A model generated the notes under the pieces. That model was not told the DNA's origin. It ran no database searches and saw nothing but the letters and a program-made list of their open reading frames with translations. From the NCBI RefSeq assembly GCF_900107455.1, contig NZ_FNQB01000007.1, positions 62,001 to 126,000 of the forward strand: 64,000 nucleotides of DNA, written 5' to 3'. This DNA is from Asanoa ishikariensis. Its GTDB lineage: Bacteria > Actinomycetota > Actinomycetes > Mycobacteriales > Micromonosporaceae. Positions 42,955 through 51,179 of the stretch are shown piece by piece. Made by a program: the position numbers and the translations under genes. Position 1 is the first letter of the stretch; each line of letters opens with the position of its first letter.

Positions 42955-44720
42955 GTGGCGGGTCGCCTCCTGCTGGTGTGCCGGCTGTTGGTGCGGGACT
43001 TGCGCCGCCGCCGGGCCGAGACCCTCCTGCTGCTGGTCGCCGTCAGCGCCGCGACCGCCACGCTGACCCTCGGCCTCACGCTGCACGACGTCGCCGCGCG
43101 GCCCTACGAGCAGACCCGTTCCGCCACCGCGGCCCGGACGTGATCCTGACGCCCCGGGCCACTGGCCAGGCCGCGTTGGACGAGCTCGCGCCGCGGACCG
43201 CCGGGCCGGCCGTCGCTGACCACAGTGGACCGTTTCCGATCGCCTATCTGACGATGACGGCCGGCGGCACCACCGCGCACGTCGTGGTCGAGGGCCGGGA
43301 CGGCGCGCCCGTGTCGGTCGACCGGCCCGCGCTGACCGACGGCACCTGGGTGCGCCCCGGCGGCGTGGTCGTCGAGCGCGCCTTCGCCGACGGCCTCGGC
43401 ATCCGCACCGGCGACACGGTCAGCGTCGACGGCCATCCGCTGCGGGTGACCGGGACGGCGGTCACGGCGGCGCGGGCGACGTATCCCTATGCCGGGTGGC
43501 ACTACCCGGGCAGCGTCCTGGTCGAACGCGGCGGCCTGGTCTGGGTCGACCGCACTGAGCTCGCGCTGCTCGCGGGCGATCAGCCGCCGTCGTACACCCT
43601 CAACCTCAAACTCACCGACCCGGCCGCGGTCGCCGGCTATCGCGTCGGCGACCAGCTCACGACGTGGCAGGCGATCGACGAGCTCAACGGCCGGCTGTAC
43701 GGCGACGCGCGGCTGACCCTGCTCGTCGGAAGCTGGCTGCTCAGCGGCCTGGCACTGGCCGGCGTCGCCACCATCGTCACGGGCCGGATCATCGGCCAGC
43801 GCCGCCGGGTCGGGCTGCTCAAGGCCGTTGGCGCCGGACCGGCCATGATCGCCGCGGTGCACCTCGCCGAGTACCTCGTGATCGGGCTGGCCGCCGCCGC
43901 CACCGGCCTGGCCGCGGGCTGGTTCGCCGCACCCGTGCTGATCCGCCCCAGCGCCGGCCTCATCGGCTCGATCAACGCCGCGCCACCCGGGCTGCGTACG
44001 GTGCTCGCGGTAACGGTCTTCGCCCTGGGGATCGCGGTGGCGGCGACCCTGGTGCCGGTCATCCGCGCCGCGGCCACGAGCACGGTCCACGCGCTGGCGG
44101 ATGCCGCGACGCCACCGCGGCGCCGACGTTGGCGCATCTGGCTGTCCCGGCAGCTCCCCACGCCCCTGCTGATCGGAGTGCGGATCAACGCGCGCCGGCC
44201 GCGCCGGGCCCGCCTCGTCACGGTGAACACCCTGATCACCACGACCGCGATCGTCGCGACCCTCATGCTCAACACCCGTCCGAAGCCGGACTTCGACCTC
44301 GGCTACACGGACCTGGCCAGCCCCCGCGGCGAGCGACAGGACCAGGCTCTGCTCGTCGTGATCGTCGCGCTGGCGGTCCTCGCCCTCGTCAACGCCGTCG
44401 TGAGCAACTGGACCGCGGTCCTGGACGCCCGGCACCCGCTGGCCGTCGCGCGAACGCTCGGTGCGACGCCCGCCCAGGCCGGCCTGGGTCTGGCGCTAGC
44501 GCAACTGCTTCCCGCCGTGCCGGGAGTCGTCGCGGGAATCCCAGCCGGCATCGGCCTCCTCACGCTCGTCAGCCGCGACGAGGTCCAGCACCCACCCGGT
44601 TCATGGCTGCTCGCCACCGCGCTCGGAGTCCTGCTCGCCATCGCCGCCCTGACCGCGATCCCCGCACTGCTCGCCACTCGCCGCGCAGTCGTGGACACCC
44701 TCCAGTCAACGCCCGGGTGA
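42955..44720 (+). pseudogene. FtsX-like ABC permease, frameshifted
   Basis: From GTG 42955 the frame reads DVAGRLLLVCRLLVRDLRRR..., an N-terminal membrane segment and then EQTRSATAART, before a stop at 43141-43143. Continuation is in another phase, GPDVILTPRATGQAALDEL..., and runs to 44720 through two FtsX domains (TLLVGSWLLSGLALAGVATIV ... ALLATRRAVVDTL). One base missing near 43130, in a run of G and C, explains the shift; a G restored there would give TAGPDVI. It is either a recent mutation or a base-calling error. Restored length would be about 588 residues. Confidence 0.8.
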
Positions 44721-44865
44721 TCACCAGCGAGTTGGGGGCGGTGTCGCATTCGATCCGCAGCAGGAAGTCGTCGATCACGACGTTCACCGCTATCGCGGCG
44801 CTGGTCGCGACTCGCCGGGAGTTCGTGGACTCCCTCCGGTTGGCGCCCGGCTGATCACCAGCGAA
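44664..44865 (+). repeat. 68-bp imperfect direct repeat
   Basis: 44664-44731 (the last codons and stop of the FtsX-like permease) recur, without gaps, at 44798-44865 with about 15 mismatches. Both end in TGATCACCAGCGA. In protein terms, ALLATRRAVVDTLQSTPG and ALVATRREFVDSLRLAPG, each followed by a stop. Confidence 0.75.
44745..44854 (+). pseudogene. C-terminal fragment of a second FtsX-like permease
   Basis: TAIAALVATRREFVDSLRLAPG ending at the TGA 44852-44854 is the normal C-terminus of this permease type but has no body. It is either a duplicated tail of the adjacent gene or the relic of a related permease. The left limit is approximate. Confidence 0.55.
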
Positions 44866-44930
44866 ATCGGGCCGCGCCGCCGTTGATCCGTGACAGGAGG
44901 TCTTCGATCGCGCCCACGGCCCCGTCGAGG

Positions 44931-45168
44931 CAGCTCTCCTTCACGCCAGCACGCTGCGGCGAGCGGTCGAGCACTGTGACGGTCCGCAACACGGGCCGCG
45001 TCAACATTGCGGTCCGGTTCGGCAACGGCCGCTCGGAGACCGTGAAGCCGGGCAAGCCGGCGGTGGAGCGGTTCCGGGCGGGCCGACTGACCGTGTAGGT
45101 CAACGGGCGCGAAGCCTGCCAGTTTCCGGCACCAGCAGGTGCCGTGCCGGGCGGACAGCCAGCACTAG
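44931..45168 (+). pseudogene. truncated copy of the 34240-35193 secreted-protein gene
   Basis: Reads QLSFTPARCGERSSTVTVRN and on to RFRAGRLTV, about 80% like residues 236-317 of the secreted protein. An in-frame TAG at 45096-45098 replaces a Phe codon. A one-base insertion near 45122 (TTTCCGG for TTCCGG) shifts the frame, after which the ending HQQVPCRADSQH stop is still legible. The 5' two thirds are missing. Homology continues past the stop through the terminator to about 45236. Confidence 0.85.
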
Positions 45169-45175
45169 GTGCTCT

Positions 45176-45208
45176 GGCCCGGGCGGCCCACGTCTCACCG
45201 CCCGGGCC
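45176..45208 (+). terminator. relic terminator copied with the pseudogene
   Basis: Perfect 11-bp inverted repeat GGCCCGGGCGG / CCGCCCGGGCC with an 11-nt loop, 7 bp after the pseudogene stop. Flank CCTGGAC-GTTCC-TCTGTC matches the sequence behind the 34200-34234 terminator. Confidence 0.65.
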
Positions 45209-45314
45209 GGCCTGGACGGTTCCTGCAATGTCTGTCCCTTGTAGAGGGAAGACTTCCGCTCGAGGACTGCTAGTGACGCGCCCGGGCGGTGACACGCCAG
45301 CGAGGATCGGGGCG

Positions 45315-45817
45315 GTTCAACCATCGAGGTCCGAGACCGTCAAGCCGGCGAGCTTGTCCGCGCCCAGGAGAAAGGTCGATCTCGAAGATCCGCTCGTCGA
45401 TCACCGTGAAGCCGGCCCCCCGGTACCAGGCTGGACCCGGTGCGGGCGATGATGCCGGCCGCGCGGTTGACCACCGCGGGCTGACAGAGGGTCACGAACC
45501 TGGTCCATGGGTCGACATGTGGTGGGCCACCTCGGCCGCCCCGGTCACCTGGGCCGGGGCGAGTAACGTACGCGAACCGGTGTCGGCCGGAAGACCACGT
45601 CGGGGTCGCGCAGCTTGATAATGTCCTCGAACTCGCCGGCCCTCGATGCGGCCAGGAACGCCCCGACCACCCGCCGTTGCGCGAGCAGGTCGGCGTTGGG
45701 TGCGGTGTCCCCACCGCGCATCCGCCCGGGGCGAGAACGTGACAGGCCCTGCCCTCCGCCGATCTCGGCGAACTGCGTAAGCAGGCGTTCTTCGCCGGTA
45801 CGCCGAGGCGAGGCATA
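45315..45817 (-). pseudogene. decayed ECF sigma factor (SigJ/ECF41-like C-terminal part)
   Basis: Three phases on the minus strand together spell the SnoaL-like C-terminal domain of SigJ-type sigma factors: LLAQRRVVGAFLAASRAGEF and DIIKLRDPDVVFR, then LLAPAQVTGAAEVAHHM, then PAVVNRAAGIIARTGSSLV, then FTVIDERIFEID and GADKLAGLTVSDLDG with a stop at 45315. At least three frameshifts are needed. The sigma2/sigma4 part is absent; the left-reading gene is cut off near 45817 by the next gene's promoter. Confidence 0.7.
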
Positions 45818-45823
45818 GCGATC

Positions 45824-45829
45824 TAGCCT
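45824..45829 (+). promoter_or_regulatory. -10 element of the leaderless 45837 gene
   Basis: TAGCCT ends 7 nt before GTG 45837; no ribosome site is present. Confidence 0.5.
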
Positions 45830-45836
45830 GTGCCCC

Positions 45837-46949
45837 GTGAGCTACGACATCACGATCGCCGCCCATCGGGCGCTGACGGTTGACCTCGTGGAGGCGTGGG
45901 CCGCCGAACGGTCCTGTTCGGTCCGCCGCGAGCCGGACCACCTGGTCGTCGTACCGCCATCGGGAAAGGCACCCATCGAGGTATGGGGTCCGGACCCGGC
46001 CGAGGCGGACGACTTCGAGGAGGCGCTTGCCGCCGCCTGCCTCGCGCCGCGCTGGATGGTCGAGGTGACGACCACCGCCACCGCGCCGAAGGCGACGATC
46101 GCCATGCTGCGGAACCTCGCGCGGCACCTCGCGGAGCACACCGACGGTGCGGCCTTCGACACGCGGCAGGACGGCCTGATCTGGCCACGCGGCGTGCGGA
46201 AGTCCACGGTCGCCGCGGGCGAGCGGCAGACCTCGATGCTGACGCTCGACTGGTTCGTCGCTCCCAGCCGCTGGGCCCGCGCGGCGGGCGAGCTTGTGGA
46301 CCTGCTCGCGCGGCTCTGCCCTGAAGCATTGCCGACCCGCTATGGCGAATGGGAACCGCCACCACATCGCTTCGACCGCGAACCGTTCACGCGAGCCGTC
46401 CTCGACACCGAGCTGCTCTGGCGCGCGACGCGGCCCTGCTTCGGCGGCTCGGCGCACCCGCCACACGACGGTGGCCGTCCGGTCGGTCGCATCACACTGA
46501 ACTTCGACGGCGGGCTCATCCGCGCTGACGACCGGTGGCGGGATGTTGTCGTCGACCTTTTCACCGCGGGCGCCCGCAGGTTCGGCGCGTTCTTCGCGGC
46601 GGCTCAGGACGAGCCGGGCCAGGTCGTGTCCCGCAACAGCATCTGGTCGACCACCGGGTTCCTGAGCCAGCGCGCCGAGCACATCCTCCGCGGGCGTGAC
46701 TGGCAGGGCCTGCCACCGGTGCCGATGTGGCTGAGCTGGTACGGCGACCCCTACGCGAGCCTGGTCAGCCCCGGGCTGGTGCGGCTCAGCGAAGATCCGC
46801 GGTCGCGCGCCGACCTGCCCGAGGTCGTACCTCCGGCGGAGCCGACCTATCGCCATCGTCCCCCGTTCGTGGACGCCCACGGGTCGACCGTGTTCGAACC
46901 GGCCCAACCGGAAGACCGCGCGCCCCACATCCCCGAGTTGGAGTCCTGA
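45837..46949 (+). CDS. uncharacterised protein, first of a coupled pair
   Basis: A 370-residue soluble protein. I recognise no domain with certainty. It has a ferredoxin-like alternation early (YDITIAAHRALTVDLVEAWA, HLVVVPPSGKAPIEVWGPDP), a middle with many aromatic residues (LTLDWFVAPSRWARAAGELVD, RYGEWEPPPHRFDREPFTRAV) and a Pro-rich end. The layout resembles immunity-type proteins of polymorphic toxin systems, but no toxin is nearby. GTG start with TAGCCT 7 nt upstream. Its stop overlaps the next start (TGATG). Confidence 0.75.
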   Translation: MSYDITIAAHRALTVDLVEAWAAERSCSVRREPDHLVVVPPSGKAPIEVWGPDPAEADDFEEALAAACLAPRWMVEVTTTATAPKATIAMLRNLARHLAEHTDGAAFDTRQDGLIWPRGVRKSTVAAGERQTSMLTLDWFVAPSRWARAAGELVDLLARLCPEALPTRYGEWEPPPHRFDREPFTRAVLDTELLWRATRPCFGGSAHPPHDGGRPVGRITLNFDGGLIRADDRWRDVVVDLFTAGARRFGAFFAAAQDEPGQVVSRNSIWSTTGFLSQRAEHILRGRDWQGLPPVPMWLSWYGDPYASLVSPGLVRLSEDPRSRADLPEVVPPAEPTYRHRPPFVDAHGSTVFEPAQPEDRAPHIPELES

Positions 46950-47242
46950 TGACGTGGCCCCGGCGTGCGCCGGCGCGCGACGAGGTCGACGCGTGGTTCG
47001 CGGCCGTGCTTGCCGGCACCGCTTCCCGGGACGAAGCCGACAGGTGGGCCGCGCAGTGGTTCACCGGCGACGCCGACCGGCTCGTCCACGACGAGCACGT
47101 CTGGTGGGCACTCGGCCTGCTGTACGGCGTCGATCTGCCTGCGGACCGGACCGGCACCTTCCTGCACGACGACGAGCAGGTCCGTGAATGGCTCGCGGAG
47201 TTTCGCGCCCGCTGTGCCGCGTCGCCGATGGGCGACGGCTGA
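46949..47242 (+). CDS. small uncharacterised protein, second of the pair
   Basis: A 97-residue acidic helical protein (DEVDAWFAAVLAGTASRDEADRWAAQWF, RLVHDEHVWWALGLLYGVDL, FLHDDEQVREWLAEFRARC). Related short proteins are annotated only as hypothetical. ATG 46949 overlaps the upstream stop by one base, so it is translated with the 370-residue protein and probably binds it or shares its role. No membrane segment. Confidence 0.75.
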   Translation: MTWPRRAPARDEVDAWFAAVLAGTASRDEADRWAAQWFTGDADRLVHDEHVWWALGLLYGVDLPADRTGTFLHDDEQVREWLAEFRARCAASPMGDG

Positions 47243-47320
47243 ACTGTGGCTGTCGCGCACGGCCTCGGACTTCCTGTTCAATGAAGCAGCCGGGTGGACG
47301 AGCAGGCGAGGAGCAGCGAC

Positions 47321-48421
47321 ATGCAGCAGGTTCAGGGTGTGGTGGCTCGTAAGAAGGGCGCACCGGTCGAGATCGTCACGATCAATATTCCGGATCCGGG
47401 TCCGGGTGAGGCCGTGGTGAAGGTGTTGTCCTGCGGGGTCTGCCACACGGACCTGCACTACCGCGAGGGCGGCATCAACGACGACTTCCCGTTCCTGCTC
47501 GGCCATGAGTCGGCGGGCATCGTCGAGTCGGTCGGTTCCGACGTCACCGAGGTGGCGCCCGGTGACTTCGTGGTGCTCAACTGGCGTGCGGTCTGCGGAC
47601 AGTGTCGGGCCTGCAAGCGCGGCGAGCCGCACTACTGCTTCGCGACGCACAACGCCAAGCAGAAGATGACCCTCGAGGACGGCACCGAGCTCACCCCCGC
47701 CCTCGGCATCGGCTCGTTGGCCGAGAAGACCCTGGTGGCCGCCGGGCAGTGCACGAAGGTCGACCCCGAGGCGCGACCCGCGGCGGTCGGGCTGCTCGGC
47801 TGCGGCGTGATGGCCGGGATCGGTGCCGCCATCAACACCGGTGCGATCACCCGGGGCAAGAGCATCGCGGTCATCGGCTGTGGCGGTGTCGGCGCGGCCG
47901 CGATCGCCGGCGCGGCGTTGGCCGGTGCGAGCCCGATCATCGCGGTCGACATCGACGCGAAGAAGCTCGCGAAGGCCAAGCAGCTCGGTGCCACGCACAC
48001 GATCAACTCCTCGGACCAGGACCCCGTCGAGGAGATCAAGAGAATCTGCGCCCAGACGTACGAGGGTGCCGACGGCGCCGACGTCGTCGTCGAGGCGGTC
48101 GGCCGTCCAGAGACCTGGAAGCAGGCCTTCTACGCCCGCGACCTGGCCGGCACCGTGGTCCTCGTCGGCGTGCCGACCCCGGACATGAAGGTCCCCGACC
48201 TGCCGCTGATCGACGTCTTCGGCCGCGGCGGCGCACTGAAGTCGAGCTGGTACGGCGACTGCCTGCCGAGCCGCGACTTCCCCATGCTGGTCGACCTCTA
48301 CCGCCAGGGCCGCCTGGACCTCGACGCGTTCGTGAGCGAAGAGATCGGCCTGGGCGATGTCGAGGCCGCATTCGACAAGATGCACCACGGCGACGTGCTC
48401 CGGTCGGTCGTCATCCTGTAG
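47321..48421 (+). CDS. mscR: S-(hydroxymethyl)mycothiol dehydrogenase (zinc-dependent class III alcohol dehydrogenase)
   Basis: A 366-residue zinc alcohol dehydrogenase. Catalytic zinc ligands are in [10 protein letters not shown] and GHESAGIVE, structural zinc cysteines in [15 protein letters not shown], and the NAD-binding turn in [15 protein letters not shown]. The sequence type matches MscR, which oxidises the formaldehyde-mycothiol adduct (and reduces S-nitrosomycothiol) in the cytoplasm; mycothiol is restricted to actinobacteria. GAGGAG lies about 8 nt before ATG 47321. Single gene with a strong terminator. Confidence 0.9.
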   Translation: MQQVQGVVARKKGAPVEIVTINIPDPGPGEAVVKVLSCGVCHTDLHYREGGINDDFPFLLGHESAGIVESVGSDVTEVAPGDFVVLNWRAVCGQCRACKRGEPHYCFATHNAKQKMTLEDGTELTPALGIGSLAEKTLVAAGQCTKVDPEARPAAVGLLGCGVMAGIGAAINTGAITRGKSIAVIGCGGVGAAAIAGAALAGASPIIAVDIDAKKLAKAKQLGATHTINSSDQDPVEEIKRICAQTYEGADGADVVVEAVGRPETWKQAFYARDLAGTVVLVGVPTPDMKVPDLPLIDVFGRGGALKSSWYGDCLPSRDFPMLVDLYRQGRLDLDAFVSEEIGLGDVEAAFDKMHHGDVLRSVVIL

Positions 48422-48434
48422 ACCACCACGATCC

Positions 48435-48467
48435 AAAGGGCCGGAGCCGGGAGGCGCCGGCCCTTTT
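48435..48467 (+). terminator. terminator of mscR
   Basis: AAAGGGCCGG / CCGGCCCTTT, perfect 10-bp stem, 12-nt loop, running into TTTT. 13 bp after the stop. Confidence 0.9.
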
Positions 48468-48730
48468 CGTCGCAGGCCGCAGCAGTCAATAACACCGGCC
48501 AGATCACGCTCTCCGCCGACCAGTTCGGCCCGCTGCAGGCAAAACTCCGCGCCAATGCCGTACCACAATGGATCTTGTCCAGCTCGAATAGCCAATCTTG
48601 CCGGCAAATTGGGCGCTGTTTTGAATAGACCAGTCCTAATGAGACCGCAAATTCGCACTAAGCGCGTCCGAGTATTGACTGCTATCGGCATGCGCGCTGA
48701 TACTCGTGCCACCCCAAGGGAAGAGGTGCG
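48468..48730 (+). promoter_or_regulatory. upstream region of the ROK gene with palindrome and promoter
   Basis: No gene between mscR and the ROK gene. CCAAT-C-TTGCCGGCAA-ATTGG (48592-48612) has a 10-bp palindromic core flanked by CCAAT/ATTGG, a candidate operator. Further down, TTGACT (48675-48680) and GATACT (48699-48704) with an 18-bp spacer form a likely promoter. The stretch is noticeably less GC-rich than its surroundings. Confidence 0.55.
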
Positions 48731-49915
48731 ATGTCGTCTCCGGTCCCCTCCGCACAGCGCTCGGCCAATCGGGCCCGGGTCGTTCGTGCGTTGCGGGAAC
48801 GCGGGGCGCAGAGCCGGCGTGCGCTCGCCGAGATCGGCCTGTCGCGCTCCACCGTCAAGAGCGTCATCGAGGAACTGCTCGACGACGGCACGATCATGGA
48901 GGTGTCCGACGCCGACCGGCGGATCGGCACCGGGCGACCGCCCACGCTCGTCGGGCTCAAAGGCGATCTCGGCGTGGCCGTGGGCATCGAGATCGCCAAC
49001 GGCATCGTGCGGGCGGCCGTCTGCGACACCGCTCAACAGCTCCTGTCGCACGACGCGGTGCCGATGGACGACCACACGCCGCCCGAAGCGACGCTCAAGA
49101 CGGCGGGCACGCTGGTCGGGCACATGCTCGACCGGCTCGGGCTCGGCAGGGACCGGGTGCTCGGCGTCGGCGTCGCGATGCCCGGGCCGATTCAGCGCAA
49201 CACCGGCGTCAACGGCCGGGCGACGACGCTCAAGCCGTGGGTCAACGTCAACCCGTACGCGACCGCGTCCGACGCGTTTCGCCTGCCGCTGGTCGTCGGC
49301 AACGACGCCAACTTCGCCGCGCTGGCCGAGACCACCTGGGGTGTCGCCCGCGGCATGCGCGACATCGCCTACGTCTACACGGCGTCGGGCATCGGCGTCG
49401 GGTTCATCCTCGGCGGCGCCCTCTACGTGGGTGCCAACGGCACGGCCGGCGAGCTCGGCCACACCACGATCGACGAGAACGGCGAGGTCTGCCAGTGCGG
49501 TGGCCGCGGGTGCCTCAACACCCTGGCCAACGCCGACTCGATCACCCAGAAGCTGTGGCGCAGCCACCGCGACCGGTTGTCCATCGCCGACGTGATCAAG
49601 ATGGCGGAGATGGGCGACGTCGGCTGCCGACGGGTGATCGCGGACGCCGGCCGGCACATCGGTCTGGCGGCCGCCAACATGTACAACCTGCTCGACCCGG
49701 AGCTGATCGTCCTCGGCGGGAACCTCGCGCCGGCGGGCGAGCTCCTGCTGGCTCCGTTGCGTGAATCGATGGCCCGGCGTGCGATCCACGCCGGGGACGT
49801 GCTGCCTCCGGTCGTCGTCGGCGCGTTGGACGAACACACAGTGGTCGTCCTCGGTGCCGCGGCGGCGGTGCTGCGGGACACCGAACGGTTCCCGCTGCCC
49901 GGCAAGAAACAGTAA
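48731..49915 (+). CDS. ROK-family transcriptional regulator (XylR/NagC type)
   Basis: A 394-residue repressor. Winged helix at 12-65 (NRARVVRALRERGAQSRRALAE, SRSTVKSVIEELLDDG), then a ROK actin-like ATPase fold with GVGVAMPGPI, the VVGNDANFAALAE active-site region and the zinc-binding CQCGGRGCL motif (about 255). Such proteins respond to a sugar ligand. AAGAGG precedes ATG 48731. It heads the 48.7-55.4 kb sugar cluster and likely controls it, perhaps through the palindrome at 48592. Confidence 0.92.
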   Translation: MSSPVPSAQRSANRARVVRALRERGAQSRRALAEIGLSRSTVKSVIEELLDDGTIMEVSDADRRIGTGRPPTLVGLKGDLGVAVGIEIANGIVRAAVCDTAQQLLSHDAVPMDDHTPPEATLKTAGTLVGHMLDRLGLGRDRVLGVGVAMPGPIQRNTGVNGRATTLKPWVNVNPYATASDAFRLPLVVGNDANFAALAETTWGVARGMRDIAYVYTASGIGVGFILGGALYVGANGTAGELGHTTIDENGEVCQCGGRGCLNTLANADSITQKLWRSHRDRLSIADVIKMAEMGDVGCRRVIADAGRHIGLAAANMYNLLDPELIVLGGNLAPAGELLLAPLRESMARRAIHAGDVLPPVVVGALDEHTVVVLGAAAAVLRDTERFPLPGKKQ

Positions 49916-49926
49916 GAAGCCCGAAC

Positions 49927-49952
49927 GGCCAGGACCCGAACGGGCCCTGGCC
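49927..49952 (+). terminator. stem-loop between the ROK gene and the sugar transporter
   Basis: GGCCAGGaCCCGaaCGGGcCCTGGCC is an almost perfect hairpin 11 bp after the ROK stop. It should end or attenuate ROK transcription before the binding-protein gene. Confidence 0.75.
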
Positions 49953-50069
49953 GCCCAGCCACACGCCAGTGCGGGCACTCACACCACATTTGGCCGGCGG
50001 TTGCACCCGCCGACCGAACGCCAAGCGCCGCGGGTCGAACCCGTCGCGCCTTCACCCGGTGGAGCAACC

Positions 50070-51179
50070 ATGAATCTACCTCGATCCCCAGGAAGAGCGG
50101 CCCTGGCCGCCGTCGCGGCGACCTTGCTGCTGTTGGCCGGTGCGTGCAGCGATGCCGCCGCACCCGCCGCGAGCGGAGAGAAAGCCGGCAAGATCAAGAT
50201 CGCCCTCTCCAACTCCTTCATCGGCAACCAGTGGCGCGTCGAGATGGAGAACGTCTACAAGGCCGCCTGCGCCATGCCGCCGTACGTCGACCAGGTCGAG
50301 TGCAGCGTCTTCAACGCCGGCAACGACGTCTCCACCCAGTCCCGCCAGATCTCGAACCTCATCTCGCAGGGCGTCGACGCCATCGTCATCAACGCGGCCT
50401 CGACCAGTGGCCTCAACGGCGTGGTGCAGCAGGCCTGCGACCGCGGCATCGTGATCGTGTCGTTCGACAACACCGTCGACAACCAGTGCGGTCTGACCGT
50501 CAACACCGACCAGATCAAGTTCGGCCAGCAGCTCGCCCAGTTCATCGTCGACGAGCTCAACGGTCAGGGCAACGTGGTGATGGTGACCGGTGTGGCCGGC
50601 ACCGGCGCCGACAACGACCGCAACAAGGGTGCCAAGGAGGTCTTCGCGGCCAACCCCGGCATCAAGGTCGTCTCGAGCTACACGGGCATGTGGGACTCGG
50701 CCACCGCCCAGCGCGCGACCAGCGCCCAGCTCCCCAACCTCCCCGAGATCCACGGCGTCTGGGTGTCCGGCGGCACCGACGGTGTCATCAAGGCGTTCGT
50801 CGCCGCCAAACGGCCGATGCCGGTCGTCGGTGGCGAGGCCGAGAACGGCTTCCGCAAGTTCATGGCGGGCATCCTGACCCCGAAGGTGAACGGCATGTCG
50901 ATCGGGCAACCCCCGTTCCTGTCGGTCATCTCGCTCGAGCTCGCCCGCGCCGTGGTCAAGGGCGAGCACCCCAAGTCGAGCATCACGATCCCGTTCCCGG
51001 TGGCGACGTCGGACAAGATGGTGCCCGGCGAGACGGTCTTCCCTGACCTGCCCGACAGCTTCTTCGCCGACTTCACCGACTCGGGACCGAACGCCACCGT
51101 CATCCTGTGCCAGGAAGCGGCCACGGACGGCACCCCGTGCCCGGGCAAGACCCTCGACGTCAACCTCGGCACGCCATGA
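50070..51179 (+). CDS. ABC sugar-binding lipoprotein, CUT2
   Basis: A 369-residue binding protein. The signal peptide ends in lipobox LAGAC (about Cys26), then a type-1 periplasmic fold (IKIALSNSFIGNQWRVEMENVY, ISQGVDAIVINAASTSGL, GIVIVSFDNTVDNQCG, VSGGTDGVIKAFVAA). GGAG lies 6 nt before ATG 50070. First gene of five overlapping genes. The ligand is probably a monosaccharide (pentose, galactose or galactofuranose class) judging from the two permeases and the lactonase. Confidence 0.9.
   Translation: MNLPRSPGRAALAAVAATLLLLAGACSDAAAPAASGEKAGKIKIALSNSFIGNQWRVEMENVYKAACAMPPYVDQVECSVFNAGNDVSTQSRQISNLISQGVDAIVINAASTSGLNGVVQQACDRGIVIVSFDNTVDNQCGLTVNTDQIKFGQQLAQFIVDELNGQGNVVMVTGVAGTGADNDRNKGAKEVFAANPGIKVVSSYTGMWDSATAQRATSAQLPNLPEIHGVWVSGGTDGVIKAFVAAKRPMPVVGGEAENGFRKFMAGILTPKVNGMSIGQPPFLSVISLELARAVVKGEHPKSSITIPFPVATSDKMVPGETVFPDLPDSFFADFTDSGPNATVILCQEAATDGTPCPGKTLDVNLGTP

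Noticed and set aside
42925-43143. A separate 72-residue membrane protein upstream of the permease
   Set aside because: Its sequence continues naturally into the next phase of the FtsX-like permease; it is the first part of a frameshifted gene, not an independent gene.
44883-45098. A short rightward gene of 71 codons
   Set aside because: It is only the readable part of the truncated secreted-protein copy before an internal TAG, and its first residues are unrelated to the family.
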